A stretch of 64,000 bases of DNA from Paraburkholderia domus (GTDB taxonomy: Bacteria; Pseudomonadota; Gammaproteobacteria; Burkholderiales; Burkholderiaceae): positions 62,001 to 126,000 of the forward strand of contig NZ_CAJNAT010000014.1 in the NCBI RefSeq assembly GCF_905220705.1, written 5' to 3'. A program made the position numbers and the translations under genes. Numbering within the stretch: the stretch's first letter is position 1; each line of letters starts with the position of its first letter. The notes beneath the pieces are model-generated. The model saw only the letters and a program-made list of their open reading frames with translations. It searched no databases and was not told the DNA's origin. Of the stretch, positions 26,537-34,523 are shown in pieces.

Positions 26537-27853
26537 GTGTCCACAATCCAACTCTCCTCCGATGTCCCCGCGCCCGCAGGCACGCTGACTGGCCGTTATC
26601 CCGAACTGGGCTCCGGCCCGATTCCCGTCGAACCCTACATCTCGCCCGAGTATTTCGAGCAGGAGAAGGAGCACATTTTCAAGAAGACGTGGCTCCAGGT
26701 CGGCCGCGTCGAGGAAATCCCGAAAGCCGGCGATTATTTCGTCAAGGATCTCGCCGCTTGCGATACGTCGATCATCGTGGTGCGCAATCGTCAGGGTGAG
26801 ATCCGCGCGATGCACAACGTCTGTGCACACCGGATGAACGAGATCGTCTACGACAAATGCGGCAATACGCGGAAGTTTTTCTGCAAGTTCCACGGTTGGG
26901 CGTATGACCTGGACGGCAAGCTGACTGGCGTGCCGGATGAGAAGTGCTTCTTCGGCCTCGATCGCGAACAGTTCGGTTTGTCGCGCGTCGCCTGCGACGT
27001 CTGGGAAGGATTCATTTTCGTCAACATGGATCCAAACCCGGCGATTTCGCTCGCTGACTATATGAAGCCGATGTTCGGCGACGTCGAAGGCTACCCGTTC
27101 GAGAAAATGACTTCGGGCTTCGGCTGGCAGACCGTCGTCAACTGCAACTGGAAGCTCGCGCTCGACGCGTTTCAGGAGGCGTACCACGTCGCTTATGTGC
27201 ACGGCAACTCGATCGCCGACGCCATCGACAAGACCGACAACGAAAGCATGCCGCCACTCGACGCGCTGTGCGGCGAGTTCCACCGCCGCCTGTCGCTGGC
27301 GGGCAACCAGAAATCAGTCTATGGCAATCCCAAGGCGCTGACCGAAGGTGGCGCCGCCGCCCAGAACGCGCTCTCCGACGCCGGACAGAAGCGCCCGATC
27401 GCAGCGGCCGCGCTGCGTGCCGGCATCGGCAGCGCGAAGTATGCGTTCCCGATGGACGCGCTGCCGTCCGGCGTCAACTGGACGAAGAGTCCGAACTGGC
27501 TGTTCGATATGAACATCATGTTCCCCGACTTCTACGTGTCGCTGCGCCCGAACTATTGCCAGGCGTACAACTTCCGTCCGATCTCGCATAACCAGACGCT
27601 GGTCGACGCGCGCGTCTTCTACCCGGAAATGACGACGCCCGGCGGCCGCTTCTTCCTCGAGTACATGAAGGTCGCCTTGCGCGACGTCCTGCTGGAAGAC
27701 TTCAGCACGCTGGAGCGCACCCAGCGCGCCGCCGAAACCGGCGCGAAAAAAGTCATGGTCCTCCAGGACAACGAACTGCTCGTCCGGCACGCGTATCACG
27801 TTGTCGAACGCATCCTGGCCGAAGGGGCCGCGAGTGCCGCAACGTCGGCCTGA
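26537..27853 (+). CDS. Rieske non-haem iron oxygenase, large (alpha) subunit
   Basis: 438 residues. Rieske cluster ligands are Cys96/His98 (NVCAHRMNE) and Cys116/His119 (FFCKFHGW). Mononuclear iron ligands His217 and His222 lie in AFQEAYHVAYVHG. The GTG start at 26537 follows TGAGGTG. It heads a twelve-gene co-directional run that also encodes its electron carriers: an FAD reductase at 29143 and a Rieske ferredoxin at 32985. No classical beta subunit is adjacent, but a SnoaL-like protein at 30525 could fill that role. Substrate unknown; an aromatic or heteroaromatic acid is likely given the AAHS transporter. Confidence 0.85.
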   Translation: MSTIQLSSDVPAPAGTLTGRYPELGSGPIPVEPYISPEYFEQEKEHIFKKTWLQVGRVEEIPKAGDYFVKDLAACDTSIIVVRNRQGEIRAMHNVCAHRMNEIVYDKCGNTRKFFCKFHGWAYDLDGKLTGVPDEKCFFGLDREQFGLSRVACDVWEGFIFVNMDPNPAISLADYMKPMFGDVEGYPFEKMTSGFGWQTVVNCNWKLALDAFQEAYHVAYVHGNSIADAIDKTDNESMPPLDALCGEFHRRLSLAGNQKSVYGNPKALTEGGAAAQNALSDAGQKRPIAAAALRAGIGSAKYAFPMDALPSGVNWTKSPNWLFDMNIMFPDFYVSLRPNYCQAYNFRPISHNQTLVDARVFYPEMTTPGGRFFLEYMKVALRDVLLEDFSTLERTQRAAETGAKKVMVLQDNELLVRHAYHVVERILAEGAASAATSA

Positions 27854-27869
27854 ATCCGGAGTCATCGCA

Positions 27870-28277
27870 ATGCAAACTGAAATTCAAGTCCAGCCAGTCG
27901 CGTTCATCAGGAGGGCCACGCCGGCCGTTCGCCCTCTTCCCGAAGGATTCGAATCGCTCGCGCCATTCGTCCACGTCTGGGCACTGGAAACCGAAACCGA
28001 ACGCAACACACAGCGCCACACGGTCGGTATGGACGCGATCCTCGCATTCCGGGACGCGATCCTGCCGCAAGTCGACGATGTGGTGGCCTATCTGAACCAG
28101 TACGCACTAGGGACGCTTGATGAGCATCCGGAAGCGATGACGATGATGTACCTGCTGCTCTCGCTTGCCGAGATCGCCCCGGCGATCGAGTTCTATAACC
28201 AGCCGTCGGTGATCGATGGCTACGAGTCGTCGCGCTTCAGGGCCGACGAGTCGTTCGTGATGCGCCCGCTGCCGTAA
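27870..28277 (+). CDS. Small helical protein of unknown function
   Basis: 135 residues, not recognised. It appears mostly helical, with MDAILAFRDAILPQVDDVVA and MTMMYLLLSLAEIAPAIEFY as amphipathic stretches. There is no signal peptide and no cysteine cluster. CCGGAG at 27856-27861 supports the ATG at 27870; the frame upstream from 27801 lies within the oxygenase gene. It sits between the oxygenase and the first cupin, so it may be an accessory or small subunit of one of them. Confidence 0.65.
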   Translation: MQTEIQVQPVAFIRRATPAVRPLPEGFESLAPFVHVWALETETERNTQRHTVGMDAILAFRDAILPQVDDVVAYLNQYALGTLDEHPEAMTMMYLLLSLAEIAPAIEFYNQPSVIDGYESSRFRADESFVMRPLP

Positions 28278-28320
28278 GCGGCAACGCGATCGACGGCGCG
28301 CAAAAATGAAGGAGGCGGAA

Positions 28321-28725
28321 ATGGCGAGATGTCGGGTGTTTGGTATCGATCACGGTCTGAAGACCGTGGTCGAAAACGGGTTGTACATGAAGACGATGAT
28401 CGGCGAGACGATGAGCGTCGCCGTCATCAAGTTCGTCGAGCAGGAAGGCACGAATCTGCCGGCGAAGGCGCACGACCACGGCGAAGAAGCCTCGCTCCAG
28501 GTGCTGGGTTCGTGTTCGATTTTCGAGGTTCGGCCCGATTCGCCGGACATGGAGCGTCCGCTCGCGCAGGGCGACGCGATGATCATTCCGGGTGGTCTTA
28601 GCCACTATGGCAAAAACCGCTATGGCGCCGAGGGCGTCAGCATGCGCCTGAACGTGGTCTCGCCGCCGCGCGCGGAATATGGCGCGCAGGACGACACGCC
28701 GTACTACCCATTGGCGAACCGGTGA
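28321..28725 (+). CDS. Metal-binding cupin protein 1
   Basis: 134 residues, a single cupin barrel. Motif 1 is AHDHGEEASLQVLGS with both histidines and the glutamate; motif 2 is GDAMIIPGGLSHYGKN with the third histidine. A complete metal site of this kind occurs in cupin dioxygenases, isomerases and sugar-type enzymes. GGAGG at 28311-28315 decides for ATG 28321 rather than 28306. Ring cleavage after Rieske hydroxylation is one possible role, inferred from position only. Confidence 0.75.
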   Translation: MARCRVFGIDHGLKTVVENGLYMKTMIGETMSVAVIKFVEQEGTNLPAKAHDHGEEASLQVLGSCSIFEVRPDSPDMERPLAQGDAMIIPGGLSHYGKNRYGAEGVSMRLNVVSPPRAEYGAQDDTPYYPLANR

Positions 28726-29132
28726 GCGCAGACATGCAAATGGAAACAGTCAACCAGCCGGCCGAAGGTGATGTGCACTGCACGTCGGTAAGAGCGGCCG
28801 ACAGCTGGCGCGATGCGGCGGTGGCGAGCGGGAGCATTCGCGCGCAAGGCGCCTTGCTGTCGACCGAATTCGACGTGTTCGACCAGGGCGAAGTACGTGA
28901 ACATCCCGCTGGCATCGTCGGCGAGGAAGTAGTTGCGATCCTCGAAGGCGAATTCGACATCGATGCTGCCGGCGAACACTACCGCCTCGTCGCCGGAGAA
29001 GCCATCCTGATTCCGCCGCGTGAACCGCGCCGTTTCTCCTGCGTTGGCGCAAGAGGCGTGCTGTATCGCGCCGGAACGTCGCTCGACGCGAGTGCATCTA
29101 CGTCCGGCAGCCCGTCCGGACAATCTGCGTGA
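28722..29132 (+). CDS. Cupin protein 2, metal site incomplete
   Basis: 136 residues, a single cupin barrel. Motif 1 (REHPAGIVGEEVVAILEGE) has one histidine and the glutamate; motif 2 (GEAILIPPREPRRFSC) has no histidine. A metal site like that of the preceding cupin is therefore unlikely. The GTG at 28722 overlaps the previous stop as GTGA; ATG 28734 is an alternative. It may bind a ligand or pair with cupin 1. Confidence 0.65.
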   Translation: MSADMQMETVNQPAEGDVHCTSVRAADSWRDAAVASGSIRAQGALLSTEFDVFDQGEVREHPAGIVGEEVVAILEGEFDIDAAGEHYRLVAGEAILIPPREPRRFSCVGARGVLYRAGTSLDASASTSGSPSGQSA

Positions 29133-29142
29133 GGACTTCGTC

Positions 29143-30528
29143 ATGGCTCACGATATTTCCGCTGAAGCCGTACCTGAGCACGTCGTCATCGTCGGCGCCG
29201 GACATGCCGGAGGCCGCGTCGCGCAGCAGTTGCAAGCGCTCGGCTTTCCCGGCCGGATCACGCTGATCGGCGACGAACGTCACGCGCCCTACGAGCGCCC
29301 GGCCCTGTCGAAAGACTGGCTGACAAGCGAAACCGAACCGTGGACGGATGAACCGGTCGCCGCCGTGACCGAACCGGCCGCGCCTTCCGGCGCCCCGGCA
29401 TCGTCGCTGGCGCTCGCGCCTGCCGCGTTCTGGGACCGCCCTTCGTTGCGCGATGCACGCATCGAGCGCATGTACGACCGCGCTATTGCGCTGGATACGG
29501 CGCAACGCCTACTGACGCTCGCGAGCGGTACAAAGATCGGCTTCGACCGTTTGGTGGTCGCAACCGGCGGCCAGCCTCGCGACAGCGGGATCGTGGGCGC
29601 CGACCTGCCTGGCGTGCACGTGTTGCGCACGATCGACGACAGTCTGGCGCTACGTCGCGCACTGCGTAAGAGCCTCGGACTCGTCATCATCGGTGCGGGC
29701 GTTATCGGTATGGAAGTGGCGTCGGCGGCGCTCGATCTCGGCGTGCCCGTCACGGTACTCGAAGCCGGCGACCGCGTGCTGTCACGCTGCCTGCCTCCCG
29801 TCATGGCCGACTGGCTGCTGCGCGAGCATCGTGCACGCGGCGTACGCGTCGAATCCGGTGTCGCAGTCGAGGCCATCGTCACGACCGCCAATGCCCAGCA
29901 AAAGCCCTACGATGCCGATGCTCCGCTTCGCTACGCGGTGCGATGCAAACGTACCGGCACAGGCGCAGAGACCTTCGATGTCGCCGCCGATACGGTGCTG
30001 ATCGCAATCGGTGTCGACTGCTCGCCTGCTTTCCTCGCGGACACGGATCTCGCTGGACGACACGGCGTCAATGTTGACGAGTGGTGCCGCAGCCCTCGCG
30101 CACCCTGGCTCTACGCAGTCGGCGATGTCGCACACGTGCTCGGCAATGCGGTGGAAGGATCTGCTTCGGGCGGCGTGCGTCAGGAAACGTGGCGCAATGC
30201 GGAGAACCAGGCGCTGGCGGTAGCCGAGGCGCTCGTTGGGCGTCCGCATCCTTATCGCGAAACGCAGTGGATGTGGACTGACCAGCTCGGCTACAACATC
30301 CAGGTGGTTGGCCAGCCTGACCCGAGCGACGAAGTCGTGTTGCGCGGCGAGCCGGGTGCCGGTCCCGCGCTGGCGTTCAGCCTTCGCGACGGCAAAGTCG
30401 TCGCGGGCGTGCTCGTCAACGCGGGCCGCGAACGACGCTTCCTCGAGAAACTCGTCGGAAACGGCATTTCGGTGGACCCAGCGAGCCTCGCCGATCCAAA
30501 AGTGACATTGCGGGAATTGACGTCATGA
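29143..30528 (+). CDS. FAD-dependent ferredoxin reductase (BphA4-like)
   Basis: 461 residues. The FAD Rossmann motif is VVIVGAGHAGGRVAQQL (residue 14 on) and the NAD motif is LVIIGAGVIGMEVASAAL (residue 180 on). YERPALSKDWL follows the first domain as in BphA4/rubredoxin-reductase types, and WTDQLGYNIQVVG marks the C-terminal domain. A Pro/Ala-rich insert of about 25 residues lies near residues 65-92. GAGGA at 29131-29135 supports ATG 29143. It should reduce the Rieske ferredoxin at 32985, which feeds the oxygenase at 26537. Confidence 0.85.
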   Translation: MAHDISAEAVPEHVVIVGAGHAGGRVAQQLQALGFPGRITLIGDERHAPYERPALSKDWLTSETEPWTDEPVAAVTEPAAPSGAPASSLALAPAAFWDRPSLRDARIERMYDRAIALDTAQRLLTLASGTKIGFDRLVVATGGQPRDSGIVGADLPGVHVLRTIDDSLALRRALRKSLGLVIIGAGVIGMEVASAALDLGVPVTVLEAGDRVLSRCLPPVMADWLLREHRARGVRVESGVAVEAIVTTANAQQKPYDADAPLRYAVRCKRTGTGAETFDVAADTVLIAIGVDCSPAFLADTDLAGRHGVNVDEWCRSPRAPWLYAVGDVAHVLGNAVEGSASGGVRQETWRNAENQALAVAEALVGRPHPYRETQWMWTDQLGYNIQVVGQPDPSDEVVLRGEPGAGPALAFSLRDGKVVAGVLVNAGRERRFLEKLVGNGISVDPASLADPKVTLRELTS

Positions 30529-31172
30529 GCGCGACATCGATGTGGGACCCCGGGATGACCGCTACCGGAGACGGATGCCCGATGCCGTTCGACGCCGCCC
30601 CGGCCACGCTCGGCGAACGTATTGCCCGGCTCGAAGCGATCGAGGCGATCCGTGCGCTAAAGGCCCATTACGGCGCACTCGCCGATGCCAAGTACACCGC
30701 CGACTACCGGAAGATCGACGCCGACGCACTCGCAGAGGTCGCGCGCCGACAGGCGGCATGCTTCACCGAGGACGCAGTCTGGGCCGGCGGCAACGGCTTC
30801 GGCGGCGACCTGGTGGGTCGCGAGGCGATTGCCCGCTGGTTCCTGTCGTCACCGTGGCGCTACGCGATGCACTACTACGTGAGCGAAGCGTTGCGCGTCG
30901 ACGTGACGGCTGGCGAGGCGGAGGCGACATGGCGCCTGATGCAGGTCGCCTTGCGCGACGGCGACGATACCCATGCGCGTGCGGTCTGGCTCGGCGCCGT
31001 GACATCGGAGCGTTACCGGCGCGACCCGGTCAGCAGCCGCTGGCTGATCAGCTATATGAAATTTACCGATCTGCAGATGATGACGCTCGCCGACACGCCG
31101 CTGCCGATCGCCCGAAACTTCGCGGGACTCGATGCCATTCGCGCGGCCCGCACTCAGGACATTCCACAATGA
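30525..31172 (+). CDS. SnoaL/NTF2-like protein
   Basis: 215 residues. RIARLEAIEAIRALKAHYGA and AACFTEDAVWAGGNGFGGDL give the NTF2-like pattern shared with ring-oxygenase beta subunits and small hydrolases. A region near residues 100-170 carries RYAMHYYVSEALRVD and the following strands. The start overlaps the upstream stop as ATGA. It is longer than typical beta subunits (about 165). It could be the missing small subunit of the Rieske oxygenase or a separate hydratase/isomerase. Confidence 0.7.
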   Translation: MSATSMWDPGMTATGDGCPMPFDAAPATLGERIARLEAIEAIRALKAHYGALADAKYTADYRKIDADALAEVARRQAACFTEDAVWAGGNGFGGDLVGREAIARWFLSSPWRYAMHYYVSEALRVDVTAGEAEATWRLMQVALRDGDDTHARAVWLGAVTSERYRRDPVSSRWLISYMKFTDLQMMTLADTPLPIARNFAGLDAIRAARTQDIPQ

Positions 31173-32056
31173 CCGAGGCCACTCTGTCGCATTGCGCGAC
31201 ACACGATGCGTTAGACACACCAAGCGCCGCAGACTGCTGCGGTGCGCCGCTCGATATCGCCGAACACGCTTGCCAAGTGCTGGCCAACAAACCCGTCAAC
31301 GCCGAATACCGGCACATGATCGTCAAGGCGCCGGCCGGCGCGTCGCTCGCGCAGCCCGGCCAGTTCTTTCATCTCGCTTGCCCACCGGGCGCTTCGGGAA
31401 GCACCTTCCTGCGCCGGCCAATGAGCGTATACGGCGCGGACCCGGTATTGCGCACCGTCGAGTTTCTGTACAAGGTGCAAGGCGCCGGTACACAGGGTCT
31501 CGCCACGTTGCAGCCGGGCGAGACGCTGGACGCGCTCGGCCCGCTTGGCAGCGGCTTCTCGTTGCCCGGCGGCACACAGCATCTCCTGTTACTCGCACGC
31601 GGCGTCGGTCTGGCAACGCTGTCGCCGCTTGCTGCCTATGCGATAGCGCGCGGCGCACGCGTCACGGCCGTGCTCAGCGCACGCAGCAAGGCGCTAGTGA
31701 TGTCGGCGGAGCGTTTGCGTGAAGCGGGTGCGACGGTCCATATCGTCACGGACGAAGACGGCGACAGCGACCCGCTGCAACTCGAAGCGCACTTGCGCGC
31801 CTTGCATGCCGGTCAGCCGTTCGACTTCCTGTCGACGTGCGGCTCGAACCGCCTGCTCGTGTTGCTGCAACAACTGGGTAACGAATGGGGCGTAGCGGGC
31901 CAAACGGCGATCGAGCAGCACATGGGTTGCGGCATAGGCTCGTGCTATGCCTGTGTGCGGCCCTTCCGTGAAAGCACCGGTTCCGACCGCCTGACATTCC
32001 GGCGCGTGTGCTGGGACGGCCCCGTCTTCGATTTGCAGGAAACCACGTCATGGTAG
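31169..32056 (+). CDS. PyrK-like FAD/[2Fe-2S] electron-transfer subunit
   Basis: 295 residues, of the family of dihydroorotate dehydrogenase electron-transfer subunits. FAD-binding FLRRPMSVYG is near residue 80; the NAD-binding region has LLLARGVGLATLSPLAA. The cluster cysteines are 254, 259, 262 and 281 in MGCGIGSCYACV and RRVCWDGPVF. The start overlaps the upstream stop, and the DHODH-like gene overlaps its own stop, so the two should form the heteromeric class 1B complex that links the FMN enzyme to NAD(H). An N-terminal extension of about 30 residues contains an extra Cys pair (DCCGA). Confidence 0.85.
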   Translation: MTEATLSHCATHDALDTPSAADCCGAPLDIAEHACQVLANKPVNAEYRHMIVKAPAGASLAQPGQFFHLACPPGASGSTFLRRPMSVYGADPVLRTVEFLYKVQGAGTQGLATLQPGETLDALGPLGSGFSLPGGTQHLLLLARGVGLATLSPLAAYAIARGARVTAVLSARSKALVMSAERLREAGATVHIVTDEDGDSDPLQLEAHLRALHAGQPFDFLSTCGSNRLLVLLQQLGNEWGVAGQTAIEQHMGCGIGSCYACVRPFRESTGSDRLTFRRVCWDGPVFDLQETTSW

Positions 32057-32988
32057 ATCTCAGCGTCAAGGTGGGAAGTCTCACGCTCGCCAATCCCATC
32101 ATGCCCGCCTCCGGCACATTCGCCGACGGCAATGCGCGCGTATTCGACCTCAGCTGTCTCGGCGCGATCGTCACAAAGACGATTACCGCGGACATTCGCG
32201 AAGGCGTGCCTCCGCCGCGCGTCGCCGAATTCAAGGATGCCACCCTGTTCTCGATCGGCATTCCAAGCAAAGGTGTCGATTACTACATCGACACCACGGT
32301 GCCGTTCTATCGCCAGTATTCCCCGCCGATCGTCGGCAGCATTTCGGCGAATTCGGTTGAAGAATTCGGTGAACTGGCGGCCCGGCTCGGCAAGAGCGGC
32401 ATCGCGGCGATCGAAGCGAACGTGTCGTGCCCGAACCTGAAAAAGAACGGCAAGGCGTTCGGTATGGACCCGGAAGCCACCTTTCAGGTCATTAGTGCGA
32501 TGAAGTCGGGCACCGATATTCCGGTGTGGGTCAAGATGACGCCGAATGCGGGCAACATCGTGGAAGTGGCGCTCGCCGCGCAGGCCGCCGGCGCCGACGC
32601 ACTGGTCTGCTGCAACGCGATTCTCGCGATGGCGATCGACGTCAACACGTTCAAGCCACGCGTCGCCAACGTAATGGGCGGACTGACCGGCGCGGCCACC
32701 AAACCGATCCTGCTTCGGATGGCGTATCAGTGCGCGGAGGCAGTCGAGATTCCGGTGATCGGCTGCGGAGGCATCAGCACAGCGGAAGACGCGATCGAAT
32801 TCATGCTCGCCGGCTGCACGGCGGTGCAGATCGGCACCGCTAACATCGTCACGCCCAACGCGATGCCGCGTGCGATAGATGGCCTGCGCGCGTTCTGCGA
32901 ACGGCGCGGAATCGCACGGATCAGCGACGTGATCGGCGCGATGAAGCAGCACGACGTAATCAATCTGCAAAAGGAGTACGCGCTATGA
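32050..32988 (+). CDS. Class 1B dihydroorotate dehydrogenase-like flavoprotein, altered pocket
   Basis: 312 residues, a TIM barrel with FMN. The class 1 catalytic cysteine is Cys127 in EANVSCPNLKK; Lys43 (VTKTIT), Asn124, Asn129 and Asn189 match orotate/FMN-contact positions. The position equivalent to Asn67 of the Lactococcus enzyme, normally N in NSMGL or NAIGL, is Phe67 here (TLFSIGIPSKG). This argues against orotate as substrate. The genus normally makes pyrimidines with a class 2 enzyme, so this is probably catabolic: reduction or oxidation of a C=C bond in a ring or unsaturated amide. Paired with the PyrK-like gene. Confidence 0.8.
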   Translation: MVDLSVKVGSLTLANPIMPASGTFADGNARVFDLSCLGAIVTKTITADIREGVPPPRVAEFKDATLFSIGIPSKGVDYYIDTTVPFYRQYSPPIVGSISANSVEEFGELAARLGKSGIAAIEANVSCPNLKKNGKAFGMDPEATFQVISAMKSGTDIPVWVKMTPNAGNIVEVALAAQAAGADALVCCNAILAMAIDVNTFKPRVANVMGGLTGAATKPILLRMAYQCAEAVEIPVIGCGGISTAEDAIEFMLAGCTAVQIGTANIVTPNAMPRAIDGLRAFCERRGIARISDVIGAMKQHDVINLQKEYAL

Positions 32989-33392
32989 AAGTGATTCCGA
33001 TCGCGTCCGTGTGCGGACGCTCGCTGTCGGCTCCGGAAGCCACGGTCGACTTCGCGGCAGGCGGTACGGTAGCGGCGGACGCCTGGCATCTGGTGGGTTC
33101 AGTGGACGCCTACTTCGACGGCAAGGACTGCCATGGCGTGACGATCGCTTCGGTGAGAGTGGGCCTGTTTCGCGTCGACGGTGAAATCTACGCACTCGAC
33201 GATATCTGCACGCACGGCAACGCGCTGCTGAGCGAAGGCTTTCTCGACGGACACGAGATCGAATGTCCGCTGCATGCGGGACTTGTCGATATACGCACAG
33301 GAAAGGGCACGACGTCGCCGATCGTGCGCGATACGCGCCGGCACGACGTACGCCTGGATGAAGGTAATCTGTATGTGCGGTTGAGTCACTGA
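32985..33392 (+). CDS. Rieske-type ferredoxin
   Basis: 135 residues. The Rieske motif is DDICTHGNALLSEGF with Cys/His, then HEIECPLHAGLVD with Cys/His. About 35 residues precede the usual start of such ferredoxins. ATG overlaps the DHODH-like stop by four bases. It is the expected carrier between the FAD reductase (29143) and the oxygenase (26537). Confidence 0.85.
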   Translation: MKVIPIASVCGRSLSAPEATVDFAAGGTVAADAWHLVGSVDAYFDGKDCHGVTIASVRVGLFRVDGEIYALDDICTHGNALLSEGFLDGHEIECPLHAGLVDIRTGKGTTSPIVRDTRRHDVRLDEGNLYVRLSH

Positions 33393-33393
33393 C

Positions 33394-34467
33394 ATGATCC
33401 GACTTTCCTCGATCAATGCAGGCCGGTCGCCCAGAATCGCAGTAATCGGAACCGGCGGCACCTTCGCCATGCACGCGCGCGATCCATTCGACTGGATCGA
33501 GTATTCGGAAAGTGGCGTCGTGCATCCCATCGATACGTTGCTCGATATGCTCGGTGAACTTGCACCCGACGTCGAACTGCTGCCGGTCACATTTCGCGCG
33601 CTCGGTAGCGTCGCGATCAAACCTAACGACTGGGTCGAGCTGGCGCGGCTGATTCATCGCACGGCGCAGGCTGATCCGTCGATAACCGGCTTTATTGTGA
33701 CGCATGGCACCGCGACGCTCGAAGAAACCGCATGGTTCCTGCAACTCGTGCATGGCATCGACGTACCGGTTATCGTAACTGGCGCGCAGCGCCCGGCGAA
33801 TACGGCGGGCAGCGACGTACTGGTGAATCTGCGCGCCGCGATCGCCGCGGCTCGCGATCCGGGCAGCGCGGAGCACGGCGTGCTGGTTGCGATGGACAAC
33901 TGGCTGTTCTGCCCTCGCGACGTCACGAAGGCGGCCAGCTTCGAGCTGGGTGCGTTCGAGTCGCCTGGCTTCGGCCCGGTTGCGCGCGTCGAGGCGGATG
34001 CACGCATTACGTGGCGACGCGGCGCGTGGCCCGCGCGGGCGGCCGAGAATGCCGCGCCCTGGTTCGATCGGGCGATCGTCGAATCGGACGAGGCGATGAC
34101 GATGCCACGCGTCAATATCGTCATGTCGTACGCTGGGGCAGACGGCGTTGCGGTAGATGCTCTCGTCGCCGCCGGCAGCGCAGGCATCGTGAGCGCCGGG
34201 CTCGTGCCCGGACGTCCGGCAGCGGGCGAGATCGCAGCGTACCGGCACGCGGTGGAAGCGGGCGTGGTGGTGGTCCAGTCGAGCCGTGCCGCGCGGGGCG
34301 TCGTGCCTCCTCAGGCGTTCCTCCAGCGCGACGGCATCGTCGCAGGTGGCGATCTCGCCCCCGTCAAGCTGCGGATTGCCTTGATGCTCGCACTCAGCTT
34401 GCCCGATGGCTCCGCAAGCCCCGGTGAACGCCGCGAACGGATCCAGCGCATTCTGCTGGCCCTGTAG
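33394..34467 (+). CDS. Asparaginase-family amidohydrolase with altered substrate site
   Basis: 357 residues of the type I/II asparaginase fold. The first catalytic threonine is Thr23 in GTGGTFAMH; the second triad has Thr106 and Lys179 (PRDVTKAAS). The usual HGTDT motif reads THGTATLEET, so the aspartate that holds the substrate alpha-amino group (Asp90 in E. coli AnsB) is Ala107. The enzyme should therefore prefer an amide without an alpha-amino group, for instance a maleamate-like compound. The start is one base after the ferredoxin stop. The downstream maleate-isomerase-like gene fits this idea. Confidence 0.8.
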   Translation: MIRLSSINAGRSPRIAVIGTGGTFAMHARDPFDWIEYSESGVVHPIDTLLDMLGELAPDVELLPVTFRALGSVAIKPNDWVELARLIHRTAQADPSITGFIVTHGTATLEETAWFLQLVHGIDVPVIVTGAQRPANTAGSDVLVNLRAAIAAARDPGSAEHGVLVAMDNWLFCPRDVTKAASFELGAFESPGFGPVARVEADARITWRRGAWPARAAENAAPWFDRAIVESDEAMTMPRVNIVMSYAGADGVAVDALVAAGSAGIVSAGLVPGRPAAGEIAAYRHAVEAGVVVVQSSRAARGVVPPQAFLQRDGIVAGGDLAPVKLRIALMLALSLPDGSASPGERRERIQRILLAL

Positions 34468-34523
34468 TCTGAAGACCTACACCGTAAAACCTGTCATCGC
34501 TTTGCCCGCATAAAGGCCATCCC

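Noticed and set aside
31945..32970. 341-codon open frame on the minus strand
   Set aside because: Opposite the DHODH-like gene; composition is that of a mirror frame.
32983..34248. 421-codon open frame on the minus strand
   Set aside because: Opposite the Rieske ferredoxin and asparaginase-like genes, with no family pattern of its own.
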